Origin: Phallus indusiatus
Lineage: Eukaryota > Basidiomycota > Agaricomycetes > Phallales > Phallaceae
Assembly: GCA_027605045.1 (NCBI GenBank)
Contig: JAQFWX010000003.1
Location: 1-64,000, forward strand
Direction: 5' to 3'
DNA: 64,000 nt
The notes below the pieces were generated by a model that ran no database searches, was not told the DNA's origin, and was given only the letters and a program-made list of their open reading frames with translations. Both the position numbers and the translations under genes were made by a program. Of the stretch, positions 25,777 to 37,424 are shown piece after piece. Each line of letters opens with the position of its first letter. The first letter of the stretch is position 1.

Positions 25777-28396
25777 ATGTCTGATAAGTCTCTACCTGAC
25801 CTTCCGTATGTAAAGCCAGCGGCCCAAATAAAAACACTGGATGTTTCACCTGTTCCTGTAGACATCAGCGAAGGTCTCGAGAAGTACCAAGACGCTGCAA
25901 GAGGTAAGTAAAAACAAGCATTCTTATGCTCTTTTGCTAAATAATTTGATTTTATTCAAGGCTATTTTGTCCGTGGTTTCGAAAAATTACAAGAAGGCAA
26001 TACTGGTCCAGCCAGAGTATACATCGCTCATCGACCTTCGACTGAACAGGTGATACAATTGTACAGGGTGCCTTACCCTGGTCACAACAATGATGAATTG
26101 GAGCGGATTACGCATTTTAACCTGGGTACAGGAAGAACTATAACGCTCTTTACGCCAATCATCGCAGATGACTGGCATGGCATTCTGCGACCAGGAGGTG
26201 CTATCTTTGCAATGGATCTTGACGGTTCTGAAGTGTGGCAATTATGGTAATGACCCTTACAATAAAGCGCTGATTGGGATTTATTTATCCTTATGACCAA
26301 GGCGTCTTTGGGAAAACTGCCAAGACCAAACACCAATTCCAACTTTGGAAACTGAATTGGACAACACCCCTGGCGTGTGTCGCATTGAGCGACTTACAAA
26401 TGATTCCTTCCGATATTCCCAATTGATCGTTTCTAATTCCAACAAGTAAGATGGTTTTTTTGGACTTATTCTTTATTTATCTTACCTTTTTTAATAAGAC
26501 TTCTCATTTACTCCTCCACGAAAGAGAACGGAGTCGACACCTTGATATATGTTACCAAACTTGTTGATTCCAGTTCTATTGGCGTCTCAGGGGGTCGACT
26601 TATCACACCAATTATTCACAAGGAAAACAACAGCAAGGGTGAACCAGTTTGGTGGAATATCCAATCCATATCCATCGATGATCAGTTTGTTGCTTTAACC
26701 CAGAGCAAAAGCACATCTTACCGACCCCTCTATGTCGTTAATATTACTGACGCAGAATGTACACCCACATACGTAGATCTCCCAGGTGCAACGAGTCCTA
26801 AAGAGGAGATTGCAGTTTCGTACGCCGTTTTCTCCAAGAATTCTACTCAGCCAGGGGTTCTTTATCTGATAACAAACGCATATGGGGACTTTGAATCTTT
26901 TGTGATCTATGATATAAACTCCCGAATTGTGACTCACATCACCACTCCAGATCCTATTTTCAACCCACTTCAGGCCATTCCTTGGGACACAGAGTCTCTT
27001 GTGGTTACCGATGCTTATGTTTATTTCACTGGGAACTTGGACGGTTGGGACGCAAGTTTTGTCTATCCGCTCGTAACGGAGCATAAGGGCAAAGTTATCG
27101 AGCTTAAATTCGATCAAGAAGTTTGCTCTGTCGGGCCGTTCAGAACGAACTTTAGTAACGGAGAACCTTGGAATGTCGTGACCTCCCTAGCCAACTCAAA
27201 AACCGCCAGCAGCATATATTTCTTTGATGTCAGAGAAGCTTTAAAAAATACTCAATTCCAGGGCGGGAAGTTAATTGCAGAAGTCACTCTTACACCATAT
27301 TCTCAAGCACAGGCACAAGTTCCTGAATATCGAACGCTATCTCCACAATTGCTTCGTTATAAGAGTTTCGATGATTTGGAAGTGCCTGTTATATATTATC
27401 ATCCAGAAGGGCGTCGGAAGGCCGTCCCCCTGGTGATCAATATTCACGGCGGACCTGCTTCTCAAGCCACAGCTTTAAGCAGAACGTAAGCCCTTGTTCC
27501 AGTCACATGAGGCATCATTCATTTTGTTTGCCAAGGCCCATTGATGGATACCTTTTGAACGAGCTAAACTGCGCCGTGATGTACCCTAATGTTCGAGGTA
27601 GTTCAGGATACGGTAAACGATACGTGGCTCTTGATGATGTAGAGAAAAGAGAAGATTCAGTAAAGTAGGTCTCATTCATGTCAATAATCCCTTGATGATA
27701 TTAACGGAAGTCTGTTGCCAGGGACATTGGATCCCTCTTGGACTATATCAAGAAGAACATGGCGAATGAGATAATGACTGATAAGATTGCCGTTATGGGC
27801 GGTTCCTGTAAGCTTTACCGATTGCTATTTGAAAAAATCACGAAATATTTACTAGATGGGGGTTATATGGTTTATGTACTGAACTAAACCGATCCTGAGA
27901 TTAAAATATGTAGCTTTACTGATTGTTTTTTTCACAGGCATGTCTCGTTCACTTCTCTCCCCAGTTACGATGCGGCGTTGCGACATGCCCGATTGGAGAT
28001 TGGAACGCATTTCTCAAGAATACCGCGAAGTTCCGTCAAGCTAATCGTCGAAAAGAATATGGAGATGAAACTGACCCTGTCATTGCCGAGTTTTTGAAAA
28101 AGATATCCCCACTTAATCACGCGGACAAAATATCGATTCCTTTGTTGACCGGTCATGGAGAAAATGACACGCGTGTCCCCGTCGAAGAAGCAATACATAT
28201 GTGGGAGATGGTAAAGAAGTCCGGCGTGTATTCCGGGCTTGTTATTGCAGAGAAGGAGGGACATGGTATGCCTTACCTTGTTAGCAAGTCGACACGTCTC
28301 TAATAATTATTTTCCTCAGTTTTCAAGCAGAAGTCGGTTATAGATTATTGGCAAGCAGCCAGAGTTTCTTTCCTTAAGCAATGGCTTCTCTCCTGA
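25777..28396 (+). CDS. Prolyl-oligopeptidase-type serine peptidase (family S9)
   Basis: Nine exons (25777-25903, 25961-26246, 26302-26445, 26499-27485, 27536-27664, 27722-27807, 27856-27875, 27938-28265, 28320-28396) sum to 2184 nt, 727 residues. The N-terminal two thirds is propeller-like; the C-terminal alpha/beta hydrolase carries VINIHGGPASQ, MYPNVRGSSGYGK, the nucleophile motif GGSYGGY (formed across intron 6, with a 20-nt exon 7), the acid region TGHGENDTRVP and the His motif EKEGHGF. All triad residues are present. There is no signal peptide, so it is probably cytosolic. It resembles dipeptidyl/acylaminoacyl peptidases; substrate unknown. Confidence 0.9.
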
Positions 28397-28450
28397 AAGA
28401 TAACCGAGCGATAACGTGACATGTATAATGTGACAGTGACGTGATTGCAG

Positions 28451-28459
28451 ATCACGTGA
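28451..28459. promoter_or_regulatory. ATCACGTGA site upstream of the myosin light chain gene
   Basis: CACGTG-core site 110-118 bp upstream of the ATG at 28569 and 55 bp past the end of the S9 gene. It is the same word as at 20048 and 2477. Confidence 0.35.
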
Positions 28460-28568
28460 ATTTAATGCTCCCTAGTAACTTGATTCTTACTTTGTTTCCA
28501 ACGCCTCGCTCATAGGGTTGTTCATTCAATCAAATTGATTTACTTTCATTGTCACGTATATATCCATA

Positions 28569-29275
28569 ATGCCCAATTATCCTGATCATCTTACACCTAC
28601 GTCTACTCCGTCGAAACTAAAGCAGAGGTCACGAGCGCGACGTGAACCATCCGGCGTATTTGCACTTTTCCAGACACCCCAAATTCAGCAATTCAAAGAA
28701 GCTTTCTCATTAATAGACCAAGACGGAGATGGGATAGTTAGTGAGCAGGATCTGAAGGGAATATTTGCTAGTTTAGGTTCGTTCGTAATTGAACCTTGTT
28801 GGAAGCCGAGAATCATTCTCCTCTGGGTTTTTAGGCCTGCAACCATCCAAAAAACTATTTGAAGAACTATTGAACGATAGACCGGGATCACACAAACGAG
28901 GAACTACAAATGACTTAGATGATTACCCCGTACGAGGCGTGAATTTTACCATGTTCTTGACGATGATGGGAGAGCATCTTTTCGAATTCGATACTGAGGC
29001 GGAACTTATTGAGGCCTTTGAATCTTTCGATGAAAACGACTCAGGTTTTGTCAAATGCGATGATGTGCGACGGTGGCTAAGCGAAGTTGGAGAACGAATG
29101 GATCAAGCTGAGGTATGTCCACGTAACCCACTGGTGACACTGTCCCAGAGCTCATCCGGAATAGATCGATCTTTTATTCAAAGGATCTTTCACGGATCGT
29201 GAAGGAAATTTCAACTATCGCGAGTGGGTAAAGGTTTTACGCGTAAATGCAGAGAGCGAGAACACTGCAGATTGA
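28569..29275 (+). CDS. Myosin II regulatory light chain (EF-hand)
   Basis: Three exons (28569-28776, 28835-29112, 29165-29275), 597 nt, 198 residues. The motif RARREPSGVFALF matches the regulatory light chain phosphorylation region, with Ser before VFALF, followed by QIQQFKEAFSLIDQ and a good first EF-hand loop (DQDGDGIVSEQD). The second and third EF-hands are degenerate (FDENDSGFVKCD lies in the third), as usual. The C-terminus FTDREGNFNYREWVKVLRV is typical. It should bind myosin II heavy chain at the contractile ring and septum. The family usually has about 170-200 residues. The 3' end lies 74 bp from the convergent RFC2 gene. Confidence 0.88.
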
Positions 29276-29348
29276 GAACGGTCACCGGTCATAAGTAGCC
29301 CGCTGTCTTTTGAAAGATACCCTATTCTATTATCAATGTACAGTATGA

Positions 29349-30778
29349 CTACAGTTGAAACAATTGTGGTTTCATGTTCTGTGATGGGTGGTTAACGGAA
29401 GTTATCCAAACTGGTACATTGGAACCTACCAATTTGCAAAGTCGAGCAACCAAACCGCCGAGTTGAACTAATGTGCCTACACCTTCTAGTATCCGCATGT
29501 GCGTCCATCCGATCTCCTGCGAGAACGTTAACCAGGATCAACCTAGTATCCTACCGACCTAACGTACCTTGATGAACTCCAGTTTCATGTATTCCGGTAG
29601 TCTTTAAGGGTGTATAAATATTGTGAGAAATAAAAGAGGTAGTGATTGGCTTACTCGTCGAATGTTTTGACGACTCGGAACATGGTCACTACTATGTCTA
29701 TCGCACTATAGCCTTGAGACCAAAGATCATCTAGCTTTTCCATAGCTGCGTCGATATCGCCTTTCTGGCATGCTCTGAAAATGGTTTGAGCGACTAAAGG
29801 ATGTGGTTGATCGCAGACTTTGAAGACGTTTTCGCTGTTGACAAAACCAAATCCGGAATATGTTGATTGAAGATTGTTGATGGCCTGTCGCATATCTCCT
29901 TCGGCGGTAAATATCAAGGCCGTCAAGCCGTCCTCGTTGTATTCGACCTACACATCAGGTCATGATAGATAAAAAAGTGCTAAGTTGTGTTTTCATACCT
30001 TTTCGGCGGTGCATATTTCTAAGAGCCGCTTCAAAATTTCTGAGTCTTTTAGCTTAGCATATCGCAGGATAGCGCAACGGCTCTGTATCGGTTCAATTAT
30101 CTTGTTAGACATGTTGCAAGCTAAAGCAAATCGTGTTGTATTGGAGAAGATTTCCATTGTCCGTCGAAGTGCCTGCTGCGCTCCTGCTGTCATGCTGAAA
30201 AGTCAAAGATTAGACACTAGTTCGGGGAAATCGACGGGTTATTGTACAATACCTATCGGCTTCGTCGAGAATTATTATCTTGTGCCGTCCAGGTGGAAGC
30301 GTAACCTTCTTCTGGGCAAAAACCTTAATCTTGTTTCGGACGACGTCTATGCCTCTACCAAAAGCATTAGGTGCGCGTAATAAGCGTGTTGCAAAAAGTA
30401 CACACCTTTCGTCGGAGGCATTCAGTTCTAAGACCCCTTCTTTATACGCGTCCCCTAATAGCTGATGGGCGAGACAATGTATACTGGTAGTTTTTCCAAT
30501 TCCTGGCATTCCCTTTATAATTAATTAAAGTGAAGTTATGTTTTGTGCTACCTCAAAAACGTACGGAGATGATGATATGGGGACAATTGCCATCCTGAGC
30601 TATAACTTTCAGCCGGTCGATTGTTTCAGTGTTTCCGACGACATCATCTAAAAGAAGAGGTCGATATTTCTCAACCCTGCGATACAATTAAGATCAGGAA
30701 AGGTCTTAATGTTTGCATAGTCACGCACCAAGGGAGCTCATAAGGTGTTTCAATTGCTTTGCCTTTAGATGAAGACAT
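29349..30778 (-). CDS. RFC2: Replication factor C small subunit (RFC2 of human, Rfc4 of yeast)
   Basis: Clamp-loader ATPase that opens PCNA at replication forks. Exons: 30729-30778, 30565-30676, 30406-30512, 30253-30354, 29999-30194, 29655-29947, 29568-29601, 29349-29516; 1062 nt, 353 residues. The N-terminal box is PWVEKYRP, Walker A is [10 protein letters not shown], then NASDERGIDVVR and Walker B IIILDEAD. The sensor and arginine-finger region reads [20 protein letters not shown] (SRC box). [20 protein letters not shown] and [18 protein letters not shown] are specific to the RFC2/yeast Rfc4 branch. The C-terminus has a short nonconserved tail after GGLVARLC. It is divergent from the seryl-tRNA synthetase gene with 52 bp between ATGs and an MluI box in between. 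Confidence 0.95.
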
Positions 30779-30807
30779 GGCGCTGGGAAGCAAAATGGGT
30801 GTGACTT

Positions 30808-30824
30808 CGCGTGAAATAACGCGT
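30808..30824. promoter_or_regulatory. MluI cell-cycle box and a second ACGCG core
   Basis: ACGCGT (a perfect palindrome) at 30819-30824 and CGCGT at 30808-30812, 30-46 bp upstream of the RFC2 start. In yeasts ACGCGT is the MBF site of G1/S genes, including replication factors. The site lies in the 52-bp divergent promoter shared with the seryl-tRNA synthetase. Confidence 0.5.
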
Positions 30825-30830
30825 CACACC

Positions 30831-32472
30831 ATGCAGTTGGTCTCTCCCACGCCTTTTCGGCGTTCAACACGCTGTCTGCGAGGCAAGTTATTTCTCAATT
30901 CTTTGCTAACATGTCATTTTTATATTTACAGATATTCATCGACATGTCCGTCTGTATACATCTCTTGAGATCTCTCGTTCGAATCTACCAGCCCCACGAT
31001 TAGACTACAAATCAATTTCGGAGAACGTTGCTTACAAGTCGCAAAATGTTCTCAATAGGAAATCAGTCGTTCCCGCCGACACTGTTCAAAAGATTGCGCA
31101 GATGTACAAGGAGTATAGAGTTCTCTCTGCACAATTGAATCAAAAACTGGCAGCAAGAAACCGGATATCGGATACAGTCAAAAAGACCACAGATTTGGTC
31201 GCAAAAAAAGAGGCCATCGAGGCTGCGCAGCATTTGAAAGCGGAGACATCGGAATTGAAGAGTCAGGTGATGCAATTGGAAGAGCAACTTACACAAACAG
31301 CTCTCTTATTACCAAACGACACCCACCCAGATTCCCCCGTTGGATCGGAAGAAGCTGCCGTTACGTTGTCTACCCATGGGCCAAAACCTTTGCCTGCATC
31401 TCCGTTTCGGGATCATGTACGGATTGCAAAGTCGCTCAACTTGCTTGATTTGGATGCTGGCTCTTCTGTTACAGGATCTTCTTGGTATTATCTCATTAAT
31501 GAAAGCGCTTTACTTGAGCTCGCACTCATTAATTATTCCATCACTATCGCGATGAAACACGGATTTAGACCAGTTATACCTCCAGATGTGGTGAAAGCAG
31601 ATATGGCTACGCGGTGTGGCTTTCAGCCTCGAGACAAAGATGATGTACACCAAATGTATCACATTGCGTCAGGGTCCGCTAAAAACCATCCCGAGTTAGT
31701 CTTGTCGGGTACTGCGGAAATACCATTAGGAGGACTATTCTCTGACAAGATATTTGAGGAAGTGCAGCTTCCGCTCAAAGTTGTTGCTGTCGGGAAAGCA
31801 TTTCGTGCAGAAGCCGGTGCTAGAGGAGCTGATACCCATGGTTTATACCGAGTACATCAGTTCACCAAAGTTGAACTATTTTCTGTCGTTCCTGAATCCC
31901 AGAGTAACGGATTGATGGAAGAAATGAGAAATATTCAAATAGAGATAATGAGCGGTCTTAAGATCCCTTTTCGGTGCGTTATCTTCCCGAATGATTTGAC
32001 ACGTATAATCATATTCATCTTCTCAGAGTATTGGATATGCCCACTGAAGAACTCGGGGCTAGCGCATATCGCAAATATGACATTGAAGCTTGGATGCCTG
32101 GAAGAGGGAAGTGGGGGGAGGTGATTTCCTAATGCTTATCGGATCTGTTATTTATTCCTGATGCCAATCTTTCAGACGACATCTCTCTCCAATTGTACAG
32201 ATTATCAGTCCCGACGACTTCACATCCGATACCGGCCCTCCGCCTCCAAAGCCTTTTCTTCTGACAGCTCGACAGAGAAGCACGCATTGGCGTTTGCGCA
32301 TACCTTGAACGGAACAGCCGCAGCGGTACCCCGGTTGATTATAGCGTTATTAGAAAATGGCGCAAGATTATCAGGAGAGGGTGAAGTGGTTGGCCTGGAT
32401 CTTCCCAGCGTCTTGAAGCCTTTTTGGATTGGGTCTCCTAATGGAGCTCCATTAAATATTTGTTGGAAATAA
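30831..32472 (+). CDS. Seryl-tRNA synthetase, mitochondrial type
   Basis: Class II synthetase charging tRNA-Ser. Exons 30831-30882, 30932-31973, 32027-32120, 32176-32472; 1485 nt, 494 residues. The N-terminus [17 protein letters not shown] is basic and Ser/Thr-rich, suggesting mitochondrial import. A coiled-coil tRNA-binding arm (about residues 75-145) precedes the core: [11 protein letters not shown], motif 2 around [23 protein letters not shown], and a C-terminal [13 protein letters not shown] followed by [21 protein letters not shown] with motif 3 residues. The bacterial/mitochondrial layout suggests a Dia4-like enzyme. The first intron uses a GC donor (GAG|GCAAGT). Upstream in-frame ATGs at 30777 and 30795 exist, the former overlapping the RFC2 start codon. 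Confidence 0.9.
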
Positions 32473-32622
32473 ATGGCTTTTGCTTCTGTTTATAAATGTC
32501 ATGCCAAGTTTTCGGACATTTTTTTTATTACGCTCAAATTACGCTCCTGTGGCTTCAGGGTGCGATTACATAAGGATCTATGACTTCACGCTAGGGGCTT
32601 GACAACTATCCTACCATCCATC

Positions 32623-34492
32623 ATGGCAACAGCTCTCGCTAGGCAAGCTATGAGTGCTTTAAATCGAGAAAAGCCCCATGTAGGAACATAAAATTATTGG
32701 GAAAACTCTTTTTGAAATAATCTTCTTGTCTAGTCATCTATCACAGATTGGACTGAGATCTTAACATCCAGTAGATACGAGGTGGAGGCATATGACGGGT
32801 GAGTTTCGAAACCATGTTGTGTTATGCCTGCAATCAAAGTTTAAAATCCATGTTTCTCACAGAATACCCGAACTAGTCGATTCTATCAATCTCCAGACAT
32901 CAGGGTTTGTTATCTTCGTCGTCGATAAAGACGCTTAGATCTCATCCATATCACTTAGACCAGCGGAAGCCTCTCGTGCTATCAGGAAGAAGCTCAAGCA
33001 CGGTGACGTTCACCATCAATTACGTGCGCTCGTAGTAAGTGGACATTATGTCAGAATGTTCCTATCTCACTGTTCTTTTCGTTTAGATCTTGAAAGCTCT
33101 GGTGGAGAATTGCGGAACGCAATTCCAAAGTATGTACATCGATGTCGATTTTTGAGTAACTATCATTGAATTATTTCTAGCGAGTTTTGCCAATGATCGC
33201 TTAACCGAGGTCATCCGACACCTCGCTGCAGACCCAACAACTCACCCGGATGTCAAGAAAAAGCTATTGATTGTCCTCGCCTCTTGGAAGCGTCAATTCC
33301 AAGACGATCCCAAGATGAAACTGGTCGCTTCTCTTTATGACCAATGCAGACCGCATACTACTCGAAGGTCTGAAGATCATGGTAATACCTATTCGGAAGA
33401 AATCGCGGCTCGAGAGAGAGAGCGTGAATTGGAAAGAGAAAGGGAGCGGGAACGAGAGAGAGAGGAGCGCGAGACCGCGAAACGCTTGCGAGAAGAAGCA
33501 AAGTTGGCCAAAGAAAGAGCCAAGAAAGAAGAGAAAGAAGAACGGGAGCGAAAGCTGCAAGAAGCCAGACGGCCAAAGCGTCGAGCCTTCAACCTTGAAC
33601 AAGAGAAGCCCCAGGTTCTAAATTGCATCGCTACTGCCAGCCAATGTTCAAGCAATTTAGTTAACGCACTTGTGGTATTAATATCCGTTCTCATCCGTCA
33701 ATTATCGTATCCCCTGACTTCTTTTACAGCTAGCCAATCCCCAACAAGAGCCGGTGGAGGTAAACACTCGGGTTCAAGAATGTTTGGCGGCTACGAAGAA
33801 AGTCCGGAAGGAATTAGTCAGATATATACAAGTTGGTTATTGTTGGGGTTCTCTATTTGTCACGCGCTGACAATGGCTTAGCTCGTCGAAGACGAAGAAC
33901 TCATCGGAACATTGCTAGAAACTAATGAGCGAATCATTCAAGCCTTGGATGCATACGATAAGGTAATTCCTTTGTCTTTGCCATTGCGTATTCATTTTAC
34001 CCTTGCAAAACAGTACCTCATCCCCGATGTCTCTGAAACGGGTGTTGAGGCCCGGTTGTCGAAGACAACATTGGCTGAGGAAATACTTCGGTACCTGAGC
34101 TTACCAAGCTTCAAGAGAAGCAGCGTGCAGCTGTGGCTAGACAAAAGTCTCGATCCGCGAACACGGGTAACAGCGTTTATGCTGACCTGCAAGATTTGAG
34201 CTTTGGAGCGTTAGGTTCCGATGCAGCTCATTTACCACCACCCCTTCGACCTACTAGCCCCGACTCCTTGGAAGGCAACTACGGGCGAAGGGGGTCATTA
34301 TCAGATTTCAGCAGCTACGAATCTTCTGATGAAGAAACGCATAATCGTCGGGTTGCACGACAGGTATCTCCTGACAAAGGGAAAGGAAGGTCTCCACAAG
34401 GTCGATATAGTGACGACTATTCGAGCTCCAGTGTCGTTAGACCTCAGCCTCTCCTAATTGACGATTCTGATCCCTTTGCCGACCCAGTTTAG
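32623..34492 (+). CDS. LSB5: VHS/GAT-domain endocytic adaptor (LSB5-like)
   Basis: Links actin patch assembly and endocytic or ubiquitin sorting in yeast. Nine exons: 32623-32679, 32734-32798, 32863-32904, 32959-33034, 33087-33129, 33181-33674, 33730-33831, 33882-33962, 34014-34492. VHS domain: TDWTEILTSSRYE, IPELVDSINLQTSGPAEASR, AIRKKLKHGDVHHQLRALVI, LKALVENCG. Then an E/R-rich coiled coil (about residues 165-215) and a GAT-like helix bundle (IATASQCSSNLVNALV, VQECLAATKKVRKELVRYIQ, LLETNERIIQALDAYDK). The tail has LIDDSDPFADPV. The sum is 1439 nt; one added base near 34081-34088 joins TTLAEE to VPELTKLQEKQRAAVAR and gives 1440 nt, 479 residues. Confidence 0.85.
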
Positions 34493-34605
34493 GATTGGTA
34501 ATATCTACATTATATATGTATGTGTTGTCCGAATTATGAGTATTTGTTGTTGGACTACTGGTTTTGTATTAATAACAATAAGATGAATTCAAGAGATTTT
34601 TTATT

Positions 34606-35840
34606 TTATTTTTTCCTCTCCGCTTTCCACTTATACACGCGCGGCCGGTATACTCTGGGCTCCATTCCGATTTCTGGCTTGCGTCTTTTCCCTCGACGAG
34701 CATCAATCTCATCTTCATCTTCCTTGCCATTTTCACCTTCTACCAAAGTTGCACCGCGAATCTTGCGAGAGGCACCTTTACCCATTAACAATCTTTGCAT
34801 TTCTAATTCACGGCCAACATAATGCAAATTCCTTTCGCGTTTCAACCTCGCCGCGAGTTCTTTTAGCAGTCGAGACCGTGAATTCTAGACAACGATAGGT
34901 TGAATAATTGAGTTAGATTGGACTGAATGCGAGACTTACCCGCACATTATCCCCCATTTCTCCTGTTTCACCTATCTCTGATGAATCTTCATCCTCTTCA
35001 GTCTCCTCAGCTCTTGAAGATGACGGATTCTTCCGAGTAGAGTTTTTATCTGACCAATTCCATCCCAGATCTATACTTTCTTCTTCTTCTCTTTCGGTGC
35101 CGGATGGTTTTTTCAAAGAAGCGTCGATTGACTTTGGAGCTTCGTACTTGGCAGCTGTTGTAATTAGTGATAGAGCATTGGACGAGGAGATACAGCACGG
35201 ACACACCTTCAGCTTTATCGGAAACAAAAATAGTATGTTTCGGTTTATGTTTCGTCAGCCGACTCGGAGTAGCAAGAACACCCGCTTCCTGAAGAATCTT
35301 GTCTTCTTCCTCGTTTAAACCGTTAACGTCATCGTCAATGTTATCAAGCTGCATTAGGTCTTCCCGCGTCGTTAATTGAGCTTTCAAGTTATCAATTTTC
35401 TGTGAGAATTACACAATGAAACTTTCAATTATTCATACTTTCGGGAAATGCCTACTTTGCGGTTTGCTTGGCGAGCTGCACGAACGTAATTTTGATCTTG
35501 AGTTTTCAAGATCTTCACGAAGTCTATTGGAAGTGCCGAGTTCCCTCTGTCCGTCGTGTGCACACCCCCCTAAACAAAATAAACATTATGTTACTAGATT
35601 CATAGAAAAATAACTCACTGTGGTTCGGCTTTTTACCATGCCAAAATAGAACTCATCTTTGTTCCTTTCAGCCGCTTTCTCCCTCAACCTTTTGATTCGT
35701 TCCTGTTTCGAATGAAAGTCCCTGGCACGCTTGACATAATCTTTGTGTTTTTCAAGAATCCCTAGCCTAGATCTATGAGCGAGCTGGCTCCGTTCCTTGT
35801 GATTTCGACGATGTAATGAGTTGCGCAATGAGGACGACAT
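34606..35840 (-). CDS. UTP11: U3 snoRNP protein UTP11, SSU processome
   Basis: Nucleolar component of the 90S/SSU processome for 18S rRNA processing. Exons 35619-35840, 35456-35569, 35207-35399, 34940-35154, 34606-34884; 1023 nt, 340 residues. N-terminal family signature [56 protein letters not shown]; then [20 protein letters not shown]-terminus [20 protein letters not shown] and [11 protein letters not shown]. An acidic insert ([11 protein letters not shown]) precedes the last exon and makes the protein longer than the roughly 250-residue yeast form. An AAAATTTT word (35866-35873) just upstream resembles the yeast RRPE ribosome-biogenesis element. Convergent with LSB5, 113 bp between stops. 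Confidence 0.93.
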
Positions 35841-37424
35841 TGGGATCGTTGAATTTTGGTTACGTAAAATTTTCTGACGTAATTGGACTTCGGCGATGTG
35901 CCGGCGTGTTAAGGCTTTCCTTGACCAAGTTGGTTATCCGGATTACACACTTTTTTTGCGAGTTTGGCCAACATTACGCGTGAGACTTGGGAAATTATTT
36001 CTCAGTCTGCTCTCTTTTCTTCATATTTACAACCTTGCAATCACATCCACTCGTCACGCATGGCCTCTCGGATCTTGCCTTGCCGTAAAAACTCGTATGG
36101 CTTTGCGATCTATTGTCCGGTTCTATCGTTTATCTATCACCAATGGAAGGTGAAAACCACATGTAATGCGTCGCCCGGGTCAAAATGCATCCAGAAGAAG
36201 AGTTGATTTTCCAGATAGGGGTGTTTTAGGAAGATCATCGATCAGCATCGAAATTATACATCGACGATAACGTCCGGTTACTCACTGCCGACATGAAGAG
36301 ATTGCAGCTGGCATTGTAATGGAAACTGCGCTTTGGATATTGTCATGATATCGGAGAGAAGAACTTGCGGCTTGAGCAACAAACACGTTCAATATATCCT
36401 TCAAAGCCAACTAGATCACGCCATCAACAATAGTCAGCCAGGAGTCGAGAGGAGCATACTTTTCAATATTATATCAGAAGCGAAGTTCATACGGCTTCTA
36501 GTGATCATGGATCATGTCTTCGCCCATAGTGGCCTCTCGATTCATATCTCTAAGAGCATTGCACGTGAGCGTTATACTTGCCCTTTTTTGCATTAGGATA
36601 ATTTCTTTGTAGAGGCAAACTCTATTTGACATCTGATTTCATGCTATGTATCATGAGCAAATCAGTGACATTACAGCATGGACTCACATTCACTCTGTAT
36701 TTGGATCGAATTGTGCGACATCACTCGACATAGTCTTGAGCTCGGTTCACACTGTACCATACCATAAGGAATTAAGTTTTCCTTATTTAAAAGCCCTCCG
36801 TTTTCTCATCAGAATCGGTCTAAAGTCATACCGTGCGGGTTGATTCTCACAGGATAGTTCACCAATGAATACTAGTATGTTTTTACTTCAAAAATAGACT
36901 GTATACTTCTCAATTCCAAGTATAGTATCGCGGAAGCATCTGTGAGTTCCATCTCGCTTAGGAATAAGCATGCTACCCACATATTCATTTTTTGAGCAGC
37001 TACCAATTAAATAAACATAACGGGCTTTATTATCCTTTCGTCTTTCGGACGGCACCTCTCAGGTGGTCTCTGACTGTAGTCTTGAAGTAACTGTTTGCAA
37101 CCCACAGTCTCGATTATGTGTTGAAACTCCATTCGTCAAATTATGCTTTTTGCCAAGACTGCTTTCAAAAGTCATTTATAGAGTGTCTCGACATCCTCGA
37201 TTTGTATCATGGCATCAAGAGTCAAAAATACAACTCATATGCTTGGTTTCTTTACTGCCGAACTTAATCCATGGTATCGCACGCTTATCTAAATCACCTG
37301 GGGTGAAGTATGAATATGCTTATGCTATTCAAAAGACCGTGGGGCTCCTCTGGCACATAAATACCCTCCATATGGGACGGTCAAATGGTTCCCCAGCCTA
37401 CTTTCGATCCCACCTTTGCAGACC
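35841..37424. other. Intergenic region, no gene recognised
   Basis: About 1.6 kb between divergent genes UTP11 and the sedolisin. Short open frames such as 36333-36596 lack any recognisable domain. A CATAAATA element near 37357-37364 is a candidate TATA box for the sedolisin gene. Confidence 0.5.

Noticed and set aside
29985..30380. 131-codon plus-strand frame
   Set aside because: It is antisense to RFC2 exons that carry Walker B and SRC motifs.
30759..30968. Plus-strand frame starting before 30777 as the synthetase start
   Set aside because: It would overlap the RFC2 start codon and leave no promoter; the ATG at 30831 gives a good targeting peptide.
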